Assembly (NCBI GenBank): GCA_001803205.1
Contig: MHBE01000048.1
Span: 1-64,000, forward strand
DNA length: 64,000 nt
From: Lentisphaerae bacterium GWF2_38_69
Lineage (GTDB): Bacteria > Verrucomicrobiota > Lentisphaeria > Victivallales > GWF2-38-69
Reading direction: 5' to 3'
The notes beneath the pieces were generated by a model, which had not been told where the DNA came from, searched no databases, and was given only the letters and a program-made list of their open reading frames with translations. The first letter of the stretch is position 1. Each line of letters opens with the position of its first letter. Positions 36,763 to 45,021 of this stretch are shown here, piece after piece. The position numbers and the translations under genes are program-made.

Positions 36763-38118
36763 ATGTCTGTAGGATATAAAGGAATTAAAAGATATTGGGC
36801 GCTTCTGCCTTTTGTCGTTTTTCTGGGCACTTACCTCGTTACCTCGCTGATAATAAATGACTTCTACAAAGTACCAATAGCTGCTTCAGTCCTGCTTGCA
36901 GCAGTAGTGGCCATTATAATGAATCACAATGAGGAAACTAATAAGAAACTCGATACATTTGCTCAGGGCGCAGGGAATCAGACAATTATAATAATGTGCA
37001 TCATTTTCATACTTGCCGGAGTTTTCGGGAGTGTGGCAAAAGAGACAGGCGCTGTAGCTTCCACAGTAAATTTTGCTCTGTCAGTTCTTCCGCCTCAAGT
37101 GCTTATACCTGGAATTTTTCTTATAGCCTGCTTTATATCTCTTGCGATAGGAACTTCCATGGGAACAATAGCGGCACTGGGGCCTATAGCAGTCGGCATT
37201 GCCGCTCATACATCATTCCCTGTAGCATTAGTTTTAGGTGCAGTACTAAGCGGAGCCATGTTCGGGGACGGACTCTCTTTCATTGGCGACACTACAATTG
37301 CAGCCACTAGGACACAAGGATGCGAAATGCAGGACAAATTCAAAATGAATTTTCTTATAGTGCTGCCTGCTGCAATAATATCTTTTTTTGTATTCTATTT
37401 CGTAGCAAGTCTCTATCAGACCAGCACTGCTGTCGGACATGACAGTTATCAGCTCTATAAAATTATTCCATATCTGGTAGTCATAGTAATTTCGATCTTC
37501 GGCGTGAATGTTTTTATAACTCTGATTACAGGTATTATTCTTTCGATTGCAGTAGGATTTATAGCTCATTCATTCGACATATGGCAATTGCTAGATGTAA
37601 TACAAAAAGGCATAACAAGTATGATGGATCTTGTGCTAATCTCAGCAATTCTCGGAGGAATAGTTGAAGTTATTAAATATAACGGAGGAATAGCGCAGAT
37701 ACTCGGCATTCTGAGGACAAATATAAAAACAAAGAAAGGAGCGGAACTGGGCATAGGCTTATTGGTAAGTTTAGTTGACATATGTACAGCAAATAACACT
37801 GTGGCTATTATCGTTACCGGTCCTTTGGCTAAGGATATTGCAAAACGCTATAATATCGCACCGAAGCGAACAGCAAGTCTGATAGATATTTTCTCATGCG
37901 CGATGCAAGGAATTATACCTTATGGAGCGCAAATACTCCTCTGCGTAAGTTTTGTCGGAATGAATCTTCTATCTCCTCTGACTATAATGAAATACTCTTA
38001 CTACTCCTACCTTTCTGGAATCTTTGTAATTCTGGCAGTACTCTTGAGCTGGCCGGGAGATGAACCATGGAAATGGCTGGATAAATTTATGAACCGTTTT
38101 AAAAAGAACAAAAACTGA
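36763..38118 (+). CDS. NhaC-family Na+/H+ antiporter
   Basis: The 451-aa polytopic membrane protein has about 11-12 helices. Segments typical of the NhaC group are ISLAIGTSMGTIAALGPIAVGIA, GAVLSGAMFGDGLSFIGDTT (conserved GxxFGDxxSPxSDTT pattern) and CTANNTVAIIVTGPLAKDI. It probably exchanges Na+ for protons or co-transports small organic anions. It lies 13 bases before moeA and could be co-transcribed with the cofactor operon, with no evident functional link. Confidence 0.85.
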   Translation: MSVGYKGIKRYWALLPFVVFLGTYLVTSLIINDFYKVPIAASVLLAAVVAIIMNHNEETNKKLDTFAQGAGNQTIIIMCIIFILAGVFGSVAKETGAVASTVNFALSVLPPQVLIPGIFLIACFISLAIGTSMGTIAALGPIAVGIAAHTSFPVALVLGAVLSGAMFGDGLSFIGDTTIAATRTQGCEMQDKFKMNFLIVLPAAIISFFVFYFVASLYQTSTAVGHDSYQLYKIIPYLVVIVISIFGVNVFITLITGIILSIAVGFIAHSFDIWQLLDVIQKGITSMMDLVLISAILGGIVEVIKYNGGIAQILGILRTNIKTKKGAELGIGLLVSLVDICTANNTVAIIVTGPLAKDIAKRYNIAPKRTASLIDIFSCAMQGIIPYGAQILLCVSFVGMNLLSPLTIMKYSYYSYLSGIFVILAVLLSWPGDEPWKWLDKFMNRFKKNKN

Positions 38119-38131
38119 GGCTATAATATTT

Positions 38132-39328
38132 ATGATACCATTCAGCGAAGCTTATAAGGTTGTAATGTCCAATGTATTCAGGACTAAAACTGAAAAAGTC
38201 CCACTTGTCGAAAGCCTCTGGTGTATTCTGGCTGAAGATGTAATTTCGGATATAGACATGCCACCTTTTGACAAGTCGGCAATGGATGGGTATGCCTGCA
38301 GGTTAGAAGAGTTGAAAGAAGAACTTGAAATCCTTGAGACTATCCCTGCCGGATACACACCAAAGAAAAAGATTACCACTGGAAAATGTTCAAAAATAAT
38401 GACCGGAGCAATGATTCCTCAGGGAGCAAACTGCGTAATCATTGTCGAAGAAACAGAAATTAAAAGACCAGGCAAGGTTCTATTTACCGGAGAAAGAGCT
38501 CAATTCACAAAGAAAAATGCAAAATGCAATATCTGTTTCAAAGCCGAAGACATTAAAAAAGGCGACTGCCTGATAAAAAAAGGGATACAGATCAAACCCC
38601 AGCATATTGCGGTTCTGGCCACTGCCGGTTACTCAAAAGTAACAGTGTCAGCCCAACCTTCTGTAGGGATAATCACTACCGGCTCAGAACTGGTCGAACC
38701 TGGAAAAAAACTTTCACAGTCAAAGATAAGAAACAGCAACGGTCACCAGCTGATTGCCCAGGTTCTGAATTCAGGAGCTCTCCCGTCTTACTACGGAATA
38801 GTCAAAGATGACGAAAAAGCTATAACCGATACAATAACACAAGCTCTTAACGATAATGATATAGTCCTTATATCGGGCGGAGTTTCAATGGGAGATTATG
38901 ATTTCGTTCCTCAGTGTCTCAAAAAAAACAATATACAAATTCTTTTCGACAAGGTAGCAGTTCAACCTGGAAAACCAGTCAACTTTGGTATTGGAAAAAA
39001 CAAAGCATGCTTCGGTATGCCGGGCAATCCGGTTTCGACTTTTATGCAGTTTGAACTTCTGGTAAAACCTTTTCTCTTCGCGATGATGGGCTCTGAATTT
39101 AAACCTGAAATATTTCTTTTGCCCATGGGGACTTCATTCAAGAGACACAATACTACCAGAGAGTCTATAATTCCCGTCGAACTGCAAGATGGCAAAGTTT
39201 ATCCTCTTGAATATCATGGTTCAGCGCATATAAACGCCATAGCCCAAACAAGTTTTGTTATCTCGATCCCCCAGGGAGTAAAAGAGATAGAAAAAGGCAA
39301 GTTTGTTAATGTTAGACAGATTCAATAG
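38132..39328 (+). CDS. moeA: Molybdopterin molybdotransferase
   Basis: The 398-aa enzyme inserts molybdate into adenylylated molybdopterin. It shows DIDMPPFDKSAMDGYAC, KIMTGAMIPQGANCVI, the MPT-binding VGIITTGSEL, IRNSNGHQLIAQV, VLISGGVSMGDYD, KVAVQPGKPVNFG and GMPGNPVSTFM. Length is normal. The downstream moaA overlaps its end, so translation is coupled. The genes moeA, moaA, moaC and the MOSC-MogA fusion give most of the steps from GTP to active cofactor for the xanthine dehydrogenase; moaD, moaE and moeB are not in the window. Confidence 0.95.
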   Translation: MIPFSEAYKVVMSNVFRTKTEKVPLVESLWCILAEDVISDIDMPPFDKSAMDGYACRLEELKEELEILETIPAGYTPKKKITTGKCSKIMTGAMIPQGANCVIIVEETEIKRPGKVLFTGERAQFTKKNAKCNICFKAEDIKKGDCLIKKGIQIKPQHIAVLATAGYSKVTVSAQPSVGIITTGSELVEPGKKLSQSKIRNSNGHQLIAQVLNSGALPSYYGIVKDDEKAITDTITQALNDNDIVLISGGVSMGDYDFVPQCLKKNNIQILFDKVAVQPGKPVNFGIGKNKACFGMPGNPVSTFMQFELLVKPFLFAMMGSEFKPEIFLLPMGTSFKRHNTTRESIIPVELQDGKVYPLEYHGSAHINAIAQTSFVISIPQGVKEIEKGKFVNVRQIQ

Positions 39329-40106
39329 AAAAATCAGCTACCTTCGAATATCTGTTACAGACAGATGCAATCTTCGCTGCAATTACTGCATGTGCGGAAA
39401 TGAGTTTAACTTCATCAAATCAGATAAAATCCTTTCCTTTGAGGAAATCTATGAACTCACGGCTAAAGCTGTTGAGTATGGAATAGATAAAGTAAGAATT
39501 ACCGGAGGGGAACCTCTGGTAAGGAAAAATATTGTTCACCTTATTAAACTCTTAGCCTCAATTAAAGGCATTAAAGACTTCTCGATGACAACTAACGGAA
39601 TAATGCTTTTTGAGTTTGCTGAAAAGCTCAAAGAAGCAGGCCTGCACAGAATAAATGTAAGCCTGGATACAATTGACCCCGATAAATATAGAGAAATTAC
39701 AAGAGGAGGAGAACTGAAAAAAGTTTTGGAAGGACTTGAAGCAGCAAAAAAAGCAGGACTCTCCCCGATTAAAATAAATTGCGTTATCAGAGAGTCACCT
39801 GATGAAATTGATGCAAAAAAAGTTGCGGTCTTCTGCCATGAGAAAGGCTTCAATATAAGATATATAAGGCAGATGAATATAAAAGAAGGTAAATTCTGGC
39901 CTGTTATCGGAGGAGAGGGAGGAAAATGCAGTTCATGTTCAAGACTGAGACTCTCTAGCGATGGAAAAATATATCCGTGTCTTTTCAGTGATAAAGTATT
40001 TTCAATTCGTGAACTAGGCATAGAAAAAGCTTTGAAGGAAGCAATCAGATCCAAACCCAAAGAAGGAGACAGAGCCGGCAATGAATTTTATACACTTGGA
40101 GGATAA
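39309..40106 (+). CDS. moaA: GTP 3',8-cyclase MoaA, short form
   Basis: The 265-aa radical-SAM enzyme is for the first step of molybdopterin synthesis. The N-terminal SAM cluster motif is CNLRCNYC in RISVTDRCNLRCNYCM, followed by RITGGEPL. The second FeS site is CSSCSRLRLSSDGKIYPC, and the chain ends in the functional GG pair (FYTLGG). It is about 60 residues shorter than E. coli MoaA because the segment between QMNIKEGKFWP and the second cluster is reduced; I recall similar short MoaA proteins in other anaerobes, so it is probably intact. ATG 39309 is used (the track's 39303 is TTG) and overlaps moeA by 20 bases. Confidence 0.9.
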   Translation: MLDRFNRKISYLRISVTDRCNLRCNYCMCGNEFNFIKSDKILSFEEIYELTAKAVEYGIDKVRITGGEPLVRKNIVHLIKLLASIKGIKDFSMTTNGIMLFEFAEKLKEAGLHRINVSLDTIDPDKYREITRGGELKKVLEGLEAAKKAGLSPIKINCVIRESPDEIDAKKVAVFCHEKGFNIRYIRQMNIKEGKFWPVIGGEGGKCSSCSRLRLSSDGKIYPCLFSDKVFSIRELGIEKALKEAIRSKPKEGDRAGNEFYTLGG

Positions 40107-40109
40107 AAT

Positions 40110-40565
40110 ATGAATGAACTATCGCATATCGGAAACGATAATAATCCTTCAATGGTAGATGTTTCTGATAAACCTGATATGCACAGAGTAGCCAAAGCTG
40201 AAGGTTTTATTAAACTAAAAACTGAAACTGTCAAACTCATCGCAGATAATACCATAAAGAAAGGAAATGTGCTTGTTACGGCTGAACTTGCCGGAGTCAT
40301 GGGAGCAAAAAAAACACCAGACCTCATTCCACTTTGTCATTCTCTTAATACTACTAACATCAAAGTCAGGGCTGAACTTAAAGAAAATGGGGTTTTTATT
40401 TCAAGCGAAGTTTCATGTATCGGAAAAACCGGAGTTGAAATGGAAGCTTTGACAGCTGTAAGCATTGCTCTTTTAACTATTTATGATATGTGCAAAGCTG
40501 TAGATAAAACTATGGAAATTGCAAACATAAAGTTAATTGAAAAAACAAAAGCGAATGTTAAGTAA
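40110..40565 (+). CDS. moaC: Cyclic pyranopterin monophosphate synthase
   Basis: The 151-aa protein turns the MoaA product into cyclic pyranopterin monophosphate. Typical stretches are MVDVSDKPDMHRVAKAEG, KGNVLVTAELAGVMGAKKT, LIPLCHSL, and the signature VEMEALTAVSIALLTIYDMCK with the active-site Asp and Lys. It starts three bases after moaA's stop, with GGAGG inside the end of moaA. Length is normal for the family. Confidence 0.96.
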   Translation: MNELSHIGNDNNPSMVDVSDKPDMHRVAKAEGFIKLKTETVKLIADNTIKKGNVLVTAELAGVMGAKKTPDLIPLCHSLNTTNIKVRAELKENGVFISSEVSCIGKTGVEMEALTAVSIALLTIYDMCKAVDKTMEIANIKLIEKTKANVK

Positions 40566-40747
40566 ACAAGAAGCACTTATTAATTACAAAGGTAATACGA
40601 TTTGAACTTCATAAGTCAAAGCAGCTTATTTCTATTTTTCTCACAAGTATTGAAAGAGTCAAAAAAAACTCTAAGCTATACTGAAGAGATTTATAATGAT
40701 AATTGGATATTCCGTATTCAATACTGGACATTGAAGGAGGATAGAAA

Positions 40748-41680
40748 ATGAGCGTAGGAAAGATTGTTTCAATAAATACTTCTGAAAAGAAGGGAACAAT
40801 TAAGAAGCCCGTATCTGGCATTGCGCACATCGACTGCAAAGGAATTATGGGAGACGCGCATTCCGGTTCATGGCACAGACAGATAAGCCTTCTTTCAAGC
40901 GAACGCATTGAAGAATTTTCAAGAGAAATCGGGAAAAACATTAAATTTGGTGAGTTCGCGGAAAATATCACTACAGAAGGAATTGATTTGAAGTCTGTCA
41001 CTCTGTTTGATCGTTTTATAGCAGGTTCCTTAATCCTGGAAGTAACCCAGCTGGGTAAAAAGTGTCATGGAGAAGGATGCGCAATTTTCAGGGAAGTTGG
41101 AAAATGCGTTATGCCGCATGAAGGGATTTTCTGCAGAGTAGTTCATCCAGGTTCAATTAGAATAGGTGACCAGATAAAATATTTAAGCATCCCTTTAAAA
41201 ATATCAGTAATAACAGCAAGCGATAGGGCCAGCAAGGGTGAATATGAAGATAAAAGCGGACCTGAAGTCATTAAGCAGATTGAACAGTTCTTTATTGACA
41301 AACCATGGAAACTAGCCTTTAAAAAGCTGATAGTTCCTGATGAATATGATCAGCTTGAAAATGCCATTAGAGATTCCGTTGAATTATCAGATGTAGTCTT
41401 TATTACAGGCGGGACAGGGATTGGCCCCAGGGACATAACAAGCGATATAGTTGAAAAGATAATCGATAAGGAAATACCAGGCATAATGGATTATATCAGA
41501 AATAAATATGGAGAGAGCATTCCATCTGCGCTAATATCCCGATCAATAGCTGGCGTCACAAAATCGAAATTGGTTTATGCCATCCCTGGAAGTGTAAAGG
41601 CTGCCCGTGAATATGTTCAGGAAATCATGCGCACAATAGAACACTGCCTTTTCATGCTTAAGGGAATAGACTCACATTAA
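40748..41680 (+). CDS. MOSC domain - MogA fusion (molybdopterin adenylyltransferase)
   Basis: This 310-aa two-domain protein has residues 1-150 as a MOSC domain (GIMGDAHSGSWHRQISLLS, GEFAENITTEGID, and KCHGEGCAIFREVGKCVMP with the reactive Cys), and residues 155-310 as MogA/MoaB: ISVITASDRASKGEYEDKSG, FITGGTGIGPRDITSD and AIPGSVKAAREY. MogA adenylylates molybdopterin before MoeA adds Mo; MOSC domains handle sulfur for cofactor sulfuration. Fusions of this kind occur in several anaerobes and would join late Moco steps. A 182-base gap separates it from moaC; a GGAGG ribosome site precedes ATG 40748. Confidence 0.92.
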   Translation: MSVGKIVSINTSEKKGTIKKPVSGIAHIDCKGIMGDAHSGSWHRQISLLSSERIEEFSREIGKNIKFGEFAENITTEGIDLKSVTLFDRFIAGSLILEVTQLGKKCHGEGCAIFREVGKCVMPHEGIFCRVVHPGSIRIGDQIKYLSIPLKISVITASDRASKGEYEDKSGPEVIKQIEQFFIDKPWKLAFKKLIVPDEYDQLENAIRDSVELSDVVFITGGTGIGPRDITSDIVEKIIDKEIPGIMDYIRNKYGESIPSALISRSIAGVTKSKLVYAIPGSVKAAREYVQEIMRTIEHCLFMLKGIDSH

Positions 41681-42480
41681 TGAAGATTAATATAGTATTC
41701 TTCACATCAACAGGAAATACTTTATACTTGGCTCTCCGTGCAAAGTATTTCTTCGAAAAAGCTGGACACAGAATAGGGTTGTTTGATGTAGTAAATTCAA
41801 GATACGATGAAATTATCTCGTGCGACGCTCTCGGAATATTTTACCCTGTTTGGATGTCAAATATGCCGGATCATCTTCAGGTTTTCTGCAATTTACTTTT
41901 AAAAGAACAGAACAAAAAAGACCTCTTTATTATTGGAAATTGCGCAACTGGAGCAGACACCAGTCCTAACTTCTGGAAAAATAAACTAATAAAATCCGGG
42001 CACAGGGTTCACTATACGGCAATTCTTAAAATGCCATCTAACTGCAATATATCAGTCCTTGCCAAAGATACTTCTGAAAGCCAAATATCCGATTTCAAGA
42101 AAGATTCAGTTAATAAACTACAGGAAATATGCAAAGACTTATTGTCAGATGTAAATAAATATCTTCCAGGTGCCGGAATCTCCAATCTTTACGCACTTCA
42201 GAGGTTCTTTTTCTTCCTTAAAAATAAATTTGCCTATAAGTATTTACGACTTGTTAATCACAGATGTTCAAGATGCTATCTATGCGTAAGGCTCTGCCCT
42301 GTCAATAATATCAAACTAGGATATGACAACTTTATTTCATTTGGGGAAAAATGTATTTTGTGTGCAAAATGCTTCAATTTCTGCCCGGAAAAAGCCATCT
42401 GCATAGGAAAAAAATCTGAAGACTTTCAAAAATACCGCCGCTATGTATGCAAAGAAGTAAAACCTCTTTTCTACAGATAA
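41680..42480 (+). CDS. EFR1-type flavodoxin-ferredoxin protein
   Basis: This 266-aa protein joins a flavodoxin-like domain (NIVFFTSTGNTLYLA phosphate loop, then ALGIFYPVWMSNMP) with a C-terminal two-cluster ferredoxin: CSRCYLCVRLCPVNNI and CILCAKCFNFCPEKAI, each a CxxCxxCxxxCP [4Fe-4S] site. Proteins of this design (EFR1 family) are common in anaerobes and probably pass electrons in unknown reductions. The start codon overlaps the stop of the MOSC-MogA gene (TAATG), so it is translationally coupled to cofactor synthesis and may supply electrons to MoaA or a molybdoenzyme; that is inference. Confidence 0.87.
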   Translation: MKINIVFFTSTGNTLYLALRAKYFFEKAGHRIGLFDVVNSRYDEIISCDALGIFYPVWMSNMPDHLQVFCNLLLKEQNKKDLFIIGNCATGADTSPNFWKNKLIKSGHRVHYTAILKMPSNCNISVLAKDTSESQISDFKKDSVNKLQEICKDLLSDVNKYLPGAGISNLYALQRFFFFLKNKFAYKYLRLVNHRCSRCYLCVRLCPVNNIKLGYDNFISFGEKCILCAKCFNFCPEKAICIGKKSEDFQKYRRYVCKEVKPLFYR

Positions 42481-42489
42481 TATAGCCCA

Positions 42490-42527
42490 AAAGAAAAGCC
42501 TGACTGAATAGACTTGCTCAGCCAGGC
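42490..42527 (-). terminator. Terminator of the 33-aa gene (minus strand)
   Basis: On the minus strand GCCTGGCTGA / TCAGTCAGGC (one G-T wobble, 10-base loop) is followed by TTTTCTTTT. It sits 16 bases after the stop of the small basic gene and also converges with the EFR1 gene end. Confidence 0.75.
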
Positions 42528-42543
42528 CTTGATCCTGATAGTA

Positions 42544-42645
42544 TTACTTGCCAGTTTTCTTGGCTTTCTTTTCAGCGCGTTTTTCTTTCAATGTCTTAGT
42601 TGGTTGTTTTTTGTTCTCTTTTTTCTGGTCTTGGGCTTTCGACAT
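42544..42645 (-). CDS. 33-residue very basic peptide
   Basis: This gene is too short for the ORF track. On the minus strand AAGGAGAAAGCT is followed by ATG 42645 and the peptide MSKAQDQKKENKKQ, then PTKTLKEKRAEKKAKKTGK and a stop at 42544. A ribosome site, a terminator 16 bases downstream and biased composition (about half Lys/Arg) support a real gene. Short proteins ending in a KTLKEKRAxKKAKK-like tail occur as hypothetical proteins in other bacteria, as far as I recall. A nucleic-acid-binding or ribosome-associated role is possible but unproven. Confidence 0.7.
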   Translation of the reverse strand: MSKAQDQKKENKKQPTKTLKEKRAEKKAKKTGK

Positions 42646-42729
42646 AGCTTTCTCCTTGGTTTTTTAAGTTTTAAAATCCCCTAACTCTTGGAGCCATTAT
42701 ACCAGTTCCGTTTTGTTTTTAGAACTTAC

Positions 42730-42817
42730 AGGTAGGGACGCCTCTCCGTAGGTGTCCGTCCATTACGGTCAGCTTTACTACCATGCTGAATAGCAAGGCG
42801 GAGATCTGACCCTACCT
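42730..42817. repeat. AGGTAGGG...CCCTACCT palindromic dispersed repeat, copy 1
   Basis: An 88-base element with 8-bp terminal inverted repeats AGGTAGGG / CCCTACCT. Inside are the shared parts CTCCGTAGG.GTCCG and GGCGGAGATCTGA. Copy 2 is at 54313-54389 and a partial copy lies at the right edge. It has no coding capacity. It may be a MITE-like or REP-like element. Confidence 0.7.
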
Positions 42818-42837
42818 AATAAAGCTCCATGAAATTC

Positions 42838-42860
42838 AAAATCATTTCGTTATAGGTATA
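42838..42860 (+). repeat. 23-base dispersed repeat, copy 2
   Basis: AAAATCATTTCGTTATAGG followed by TATA differs from 266-288 in one base. It lies just beyond the AGGTAGGG palindromic element. Confidence 0.55.
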
Positions 42861-42895
42861 ACAATTGTAGGTCAGTTCCTTAAAATTTTCAGCAA

Positions 42896-43732
42896 CTAAT
42901 TTTCATGATTTTTTGCAGAATTTTGTGTTTTTTGTGGAATAGGCTTTCCGAGAAATAGCATAATTTTCTGGAGGTCTTCCCATGCGTACTTTTTCTGGTT
43001 AGGGTCGCGCAAAAGGTATGCAGGATGGAATGACGGCAATGTTTTTATACCATGAAATTCAAACCATGTGCCGTGAAGTTTGGTAATTCCCACTTTGTCA
43101 AGGATATATTTCAAAGGTGTAGCTCCGAGGAGAAGCAGGACTTTGGGTTTGATAATATCTATTTGTTTAAGCAAAAACGGCAAACAGGTTTTAGCTTCCT
43201 CAGGCGTAGGTACACGATTATTAGGCGGGCGGCATTTTACAATATTTGCGATAAATACATCATCTCTTTTAAAACCCATAGCTCCTAGCATTTGCGTAAG
43301 AAGTTGCCCAGATCTGCCCACAAAAGGTCTGGCCTGCTCATCCTCATCCCTGCCTGGCCCCTCTCCTATTATCATTAGTTCTGCATGGGAACTACCCTCT
43401 CCAAAAACAACATTTGTTCTTGAATTACACAATGAGCACTTTTTGCAATTTTCCACACTAGACATAAGTTCCGCAAAAAAAGTCATGTCCGTAAGTACTG
43501 GCGGCACAGTTGATAGTTTTGGCATTTTTTCTGCCTGCCCAGAATGGAGATTTTGTTCTTCTGAAGGTGCAGTTCTAGGAACTTGAGTTTTGTTTTTTGT
43601 GATTCTAACAGAAGTATTTTGCGTTTTATCTGTCATAAATTCCTTAAGTGTTTCATGGTTTATGAATTCGTATTTCTTATTTCTTGACTCTTTATTAACA
43701 ATATCTATAAGATCATTCAAAGCTTTTTTCAT
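42896..43732 (-). CDS. Uracil-DNA glycosylase, family 4 (FeS type)
   Basis: The 278-aa enzyme removes uracil from DNA. The catalytic domain begins near residue 85: CKKCSLCNSRTNVVFGEG with two of the four [4Fe-4S] cysteines, IIGEGPGRDEDEQARPFVG (motif GEGPG with the active-site acidic residue), NIVKCRPPNNR with the third Cys, a further Cys at TCLPFL, and the C-terminal HPAYLLRDP loop. The N-terminal 85 residues are charged and low-complexity, as in many type-4 UDGs annexed to phage-polymerase-like N termini. It is monocistronic on the minus strand. Confidence 0.92.
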   Translation of the reverse strand: MKKALNDLIDIVNKESRNKKYEFINHETLKEFMTDKTQNTSVRITKNKTQVPRTAPSEEQNLHSGQAEKMPKLSTVPPVLTDMTFFAELMSSVENCKKCSLCNSRTNVVFGEGSSHAELMIIGEGPGRDEDEQARPFVGRSGQLLTQMLGAMGFKRDDVFIANIVKCRPPNNRVPTPEEAKTCLPFLLKQIDIIKPKVLLLLGATPLKYILDKVGITKLHGTWFEFHGIKTLPSFHPAYLLRDPNQKKYAWEDLQKIMLFLGKPIPQKTQNSAKNHEN

Positions 43733-43918
43733 AATTTAAATTCCTAATGGTTCTTACTCCCGGCACACTTTTTATCTATACTGCTTTGTAAACTTCTCAG
43801 TTTATATCTGATTGTAATATTTTTATACCAAAGATTAAGCAATTTTATTGAATATTCTTGAGATATAATTACAATCAAATATCAAAGAAATCATAATTAA
43901 TATTTTAAGAGGTGTTAT

Positions 43919-44830
43919 ATGAAAACAGCCTTAAAAGCTTCAATGATTTTAGCTTTTTTCATCTTGGTAACAGGAGCATACGCTCTAAATCCACAGTGGG
44001 AACTAAAGTCTTTGTCTCATTTCAATCAAGGACAAAAAGAGTACAACAGAATTCAACTTAAATTAAATGAAGCTGGAAAACTAATAAACGAAGAAGGTGA
44101 AGCAGCTTTTAAAATTATCAAAGCAAATAACGACAAAGATGGAAATGAAAACGGTATTTTTGTAATAGATCCAAAAAGCGGCAAAATCCTTGTAAGCCCT
44201 TCAGAAAAATCATTAGGCAATGGAGCTTTAAATAGTAATGACATAAACGGCAAAGCCATTGCAAAAGAAGCTATTCTAAAAGCTTATACCTCTCTTTATG
44301 GATCATCTTGGGATAACTGGCTGGAATCTCTGGGAGATGTCTACAATGCTTATATCACTCAAATAGCTATAACTTTGGAGGGCAAAGTCTATGCTCTTGC
44401 AATCGGCAAAAATGATTCTGATTTACAGAGACTTTTTGTTTCTAAACTTGTAGACAAGGCTTGCCAGACTATTGAGGAATATGGGACAGAAAAAGCTTTT
44501 AGCTTCTTCAATAGAGAAAACAGCATATTCAGATTTAAAGACACTTACATATTCGTATATGAAATCAAATCTGCTGATAATGTGACTTGCCTGTACAATC
44601 CTAATTATCCTGATATAGTTGGAAAAAATCTGATTAATCTTAAAGTCGGCGACATTGAGCCAATAAAAGATATTTACGCGCTGTTACAGGATTCTAACTC
44701 TGGCTGGGTAAGAAGCGCAGCTGTGGTACCTGGAACAAATGATATAAAACCTAAAGATTTATATGTGAAATCTGTCGAAGTAAACGGGAAAAAACTAGCT
44801 GTTGCGGCAGGAGTCTACTTGGTTCAATAA
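43919..44830 (+). CDS. Secreted double-Cache-like sensor or binding protein
   Basis: The 303-aa protein has a signal peptide (MKTALKASMILAFFILVTGAYA). Two Cache_2-like units seem to follow: NGIFVIDPKSGKILVSPSEKS near residue 80, and KAFSFFNRENSIFRFKDTYIFVYE with NPDIVGK-type segment NPNYPDIVGKNLINLKV near residues 195-240. Normally these domains sit in front of kinases or chemoreceptors; here there is no membrane anchor or signalling domain, so it is probably a free periplasmic ligand binder. Ligand and partner are unknown. The ribosome site is AAGAGGTG; a terminator follows the stop. Confidence 0.75.
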   Translation: MKTALKASMILAFFILVTGAYALNPQWELKSLSHFNQGQKEYNRIQLKLNEAGKLINEEGEAAFKIIKANNDKDGNENGIFVIDPKSGKILVSPSEKSLGNGALNSNDINGKAIAKEAILKAYTSLYGSSWDNWLESLGDVYNAYITQIAITLEGKVYALAIGKNDSDLQRLFVSKLVDKACQTIEEYGTEKAFSFFNRENSIFRFKDTYIFVYEIKSADNVTCLYNPNYPDIVGKNLINLKVGDIEPIKDIYALLQDSNSGWVRSAAVVPGTNDIKPKDLYVKSVEVNGKKLAVAAGVYLVQ

Positions 44831-44855
44831 AATTTCATTATTATTAAATAGAAAA

Positions 44856-44880
44856 CCCGGTCTTTGGATCGGGCTTTTTA
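44856..44880 (+). terminator. Intrinsic terminator after the Cache protein gene
   Basis: CCCGGTC / GATCGGG stem (7 bp with one wobble) with a TTTG loop is followed by CTTTTTATTTT. Confidence 0.8.
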
Positions 44881-44951
44881 TTTTCACTCTTATCTTATTC
44901 CTTGCTTTCAGAAAATTATTAATTTGAAAAATTGCTGTCAGATTGCTTCCC

Positions 44952-44990
44952 ATATGATATGATATGATATGATATGATATGATATGATAT
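44952..44990 (+). repeat. Pentanucleotide microsatellite (ATATG)7.8 upstream of ppx-ppk
   Basis: Thirty-nine bases of perfect ATATG repeats end 31 bases before the ppx start codon. The repeat contains overlapping TATGAT hexamers (one mismatch from the -10 TATAAT) every five bases, with TTGCTT (44943) and TTGCTG (44932) upstream as possible -35 elements. A change in repeat number would shift promoter spacing. Confidence 0.85.
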
Positions 44991-45021
44991 TTGGTTTGAA
45001 TAAATTTTAAAGAATAAAACT

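Noticed and set aside
39309-40106. moaA as a truncated pseudogene
   Set aside because: Both FeS motifs and the C-terminal GG are intact and the frame is open; it fits a recognised short form.
44952-44990. CRISPR-like array
   Set aside because: Simple tandem microsatellite without spacers.
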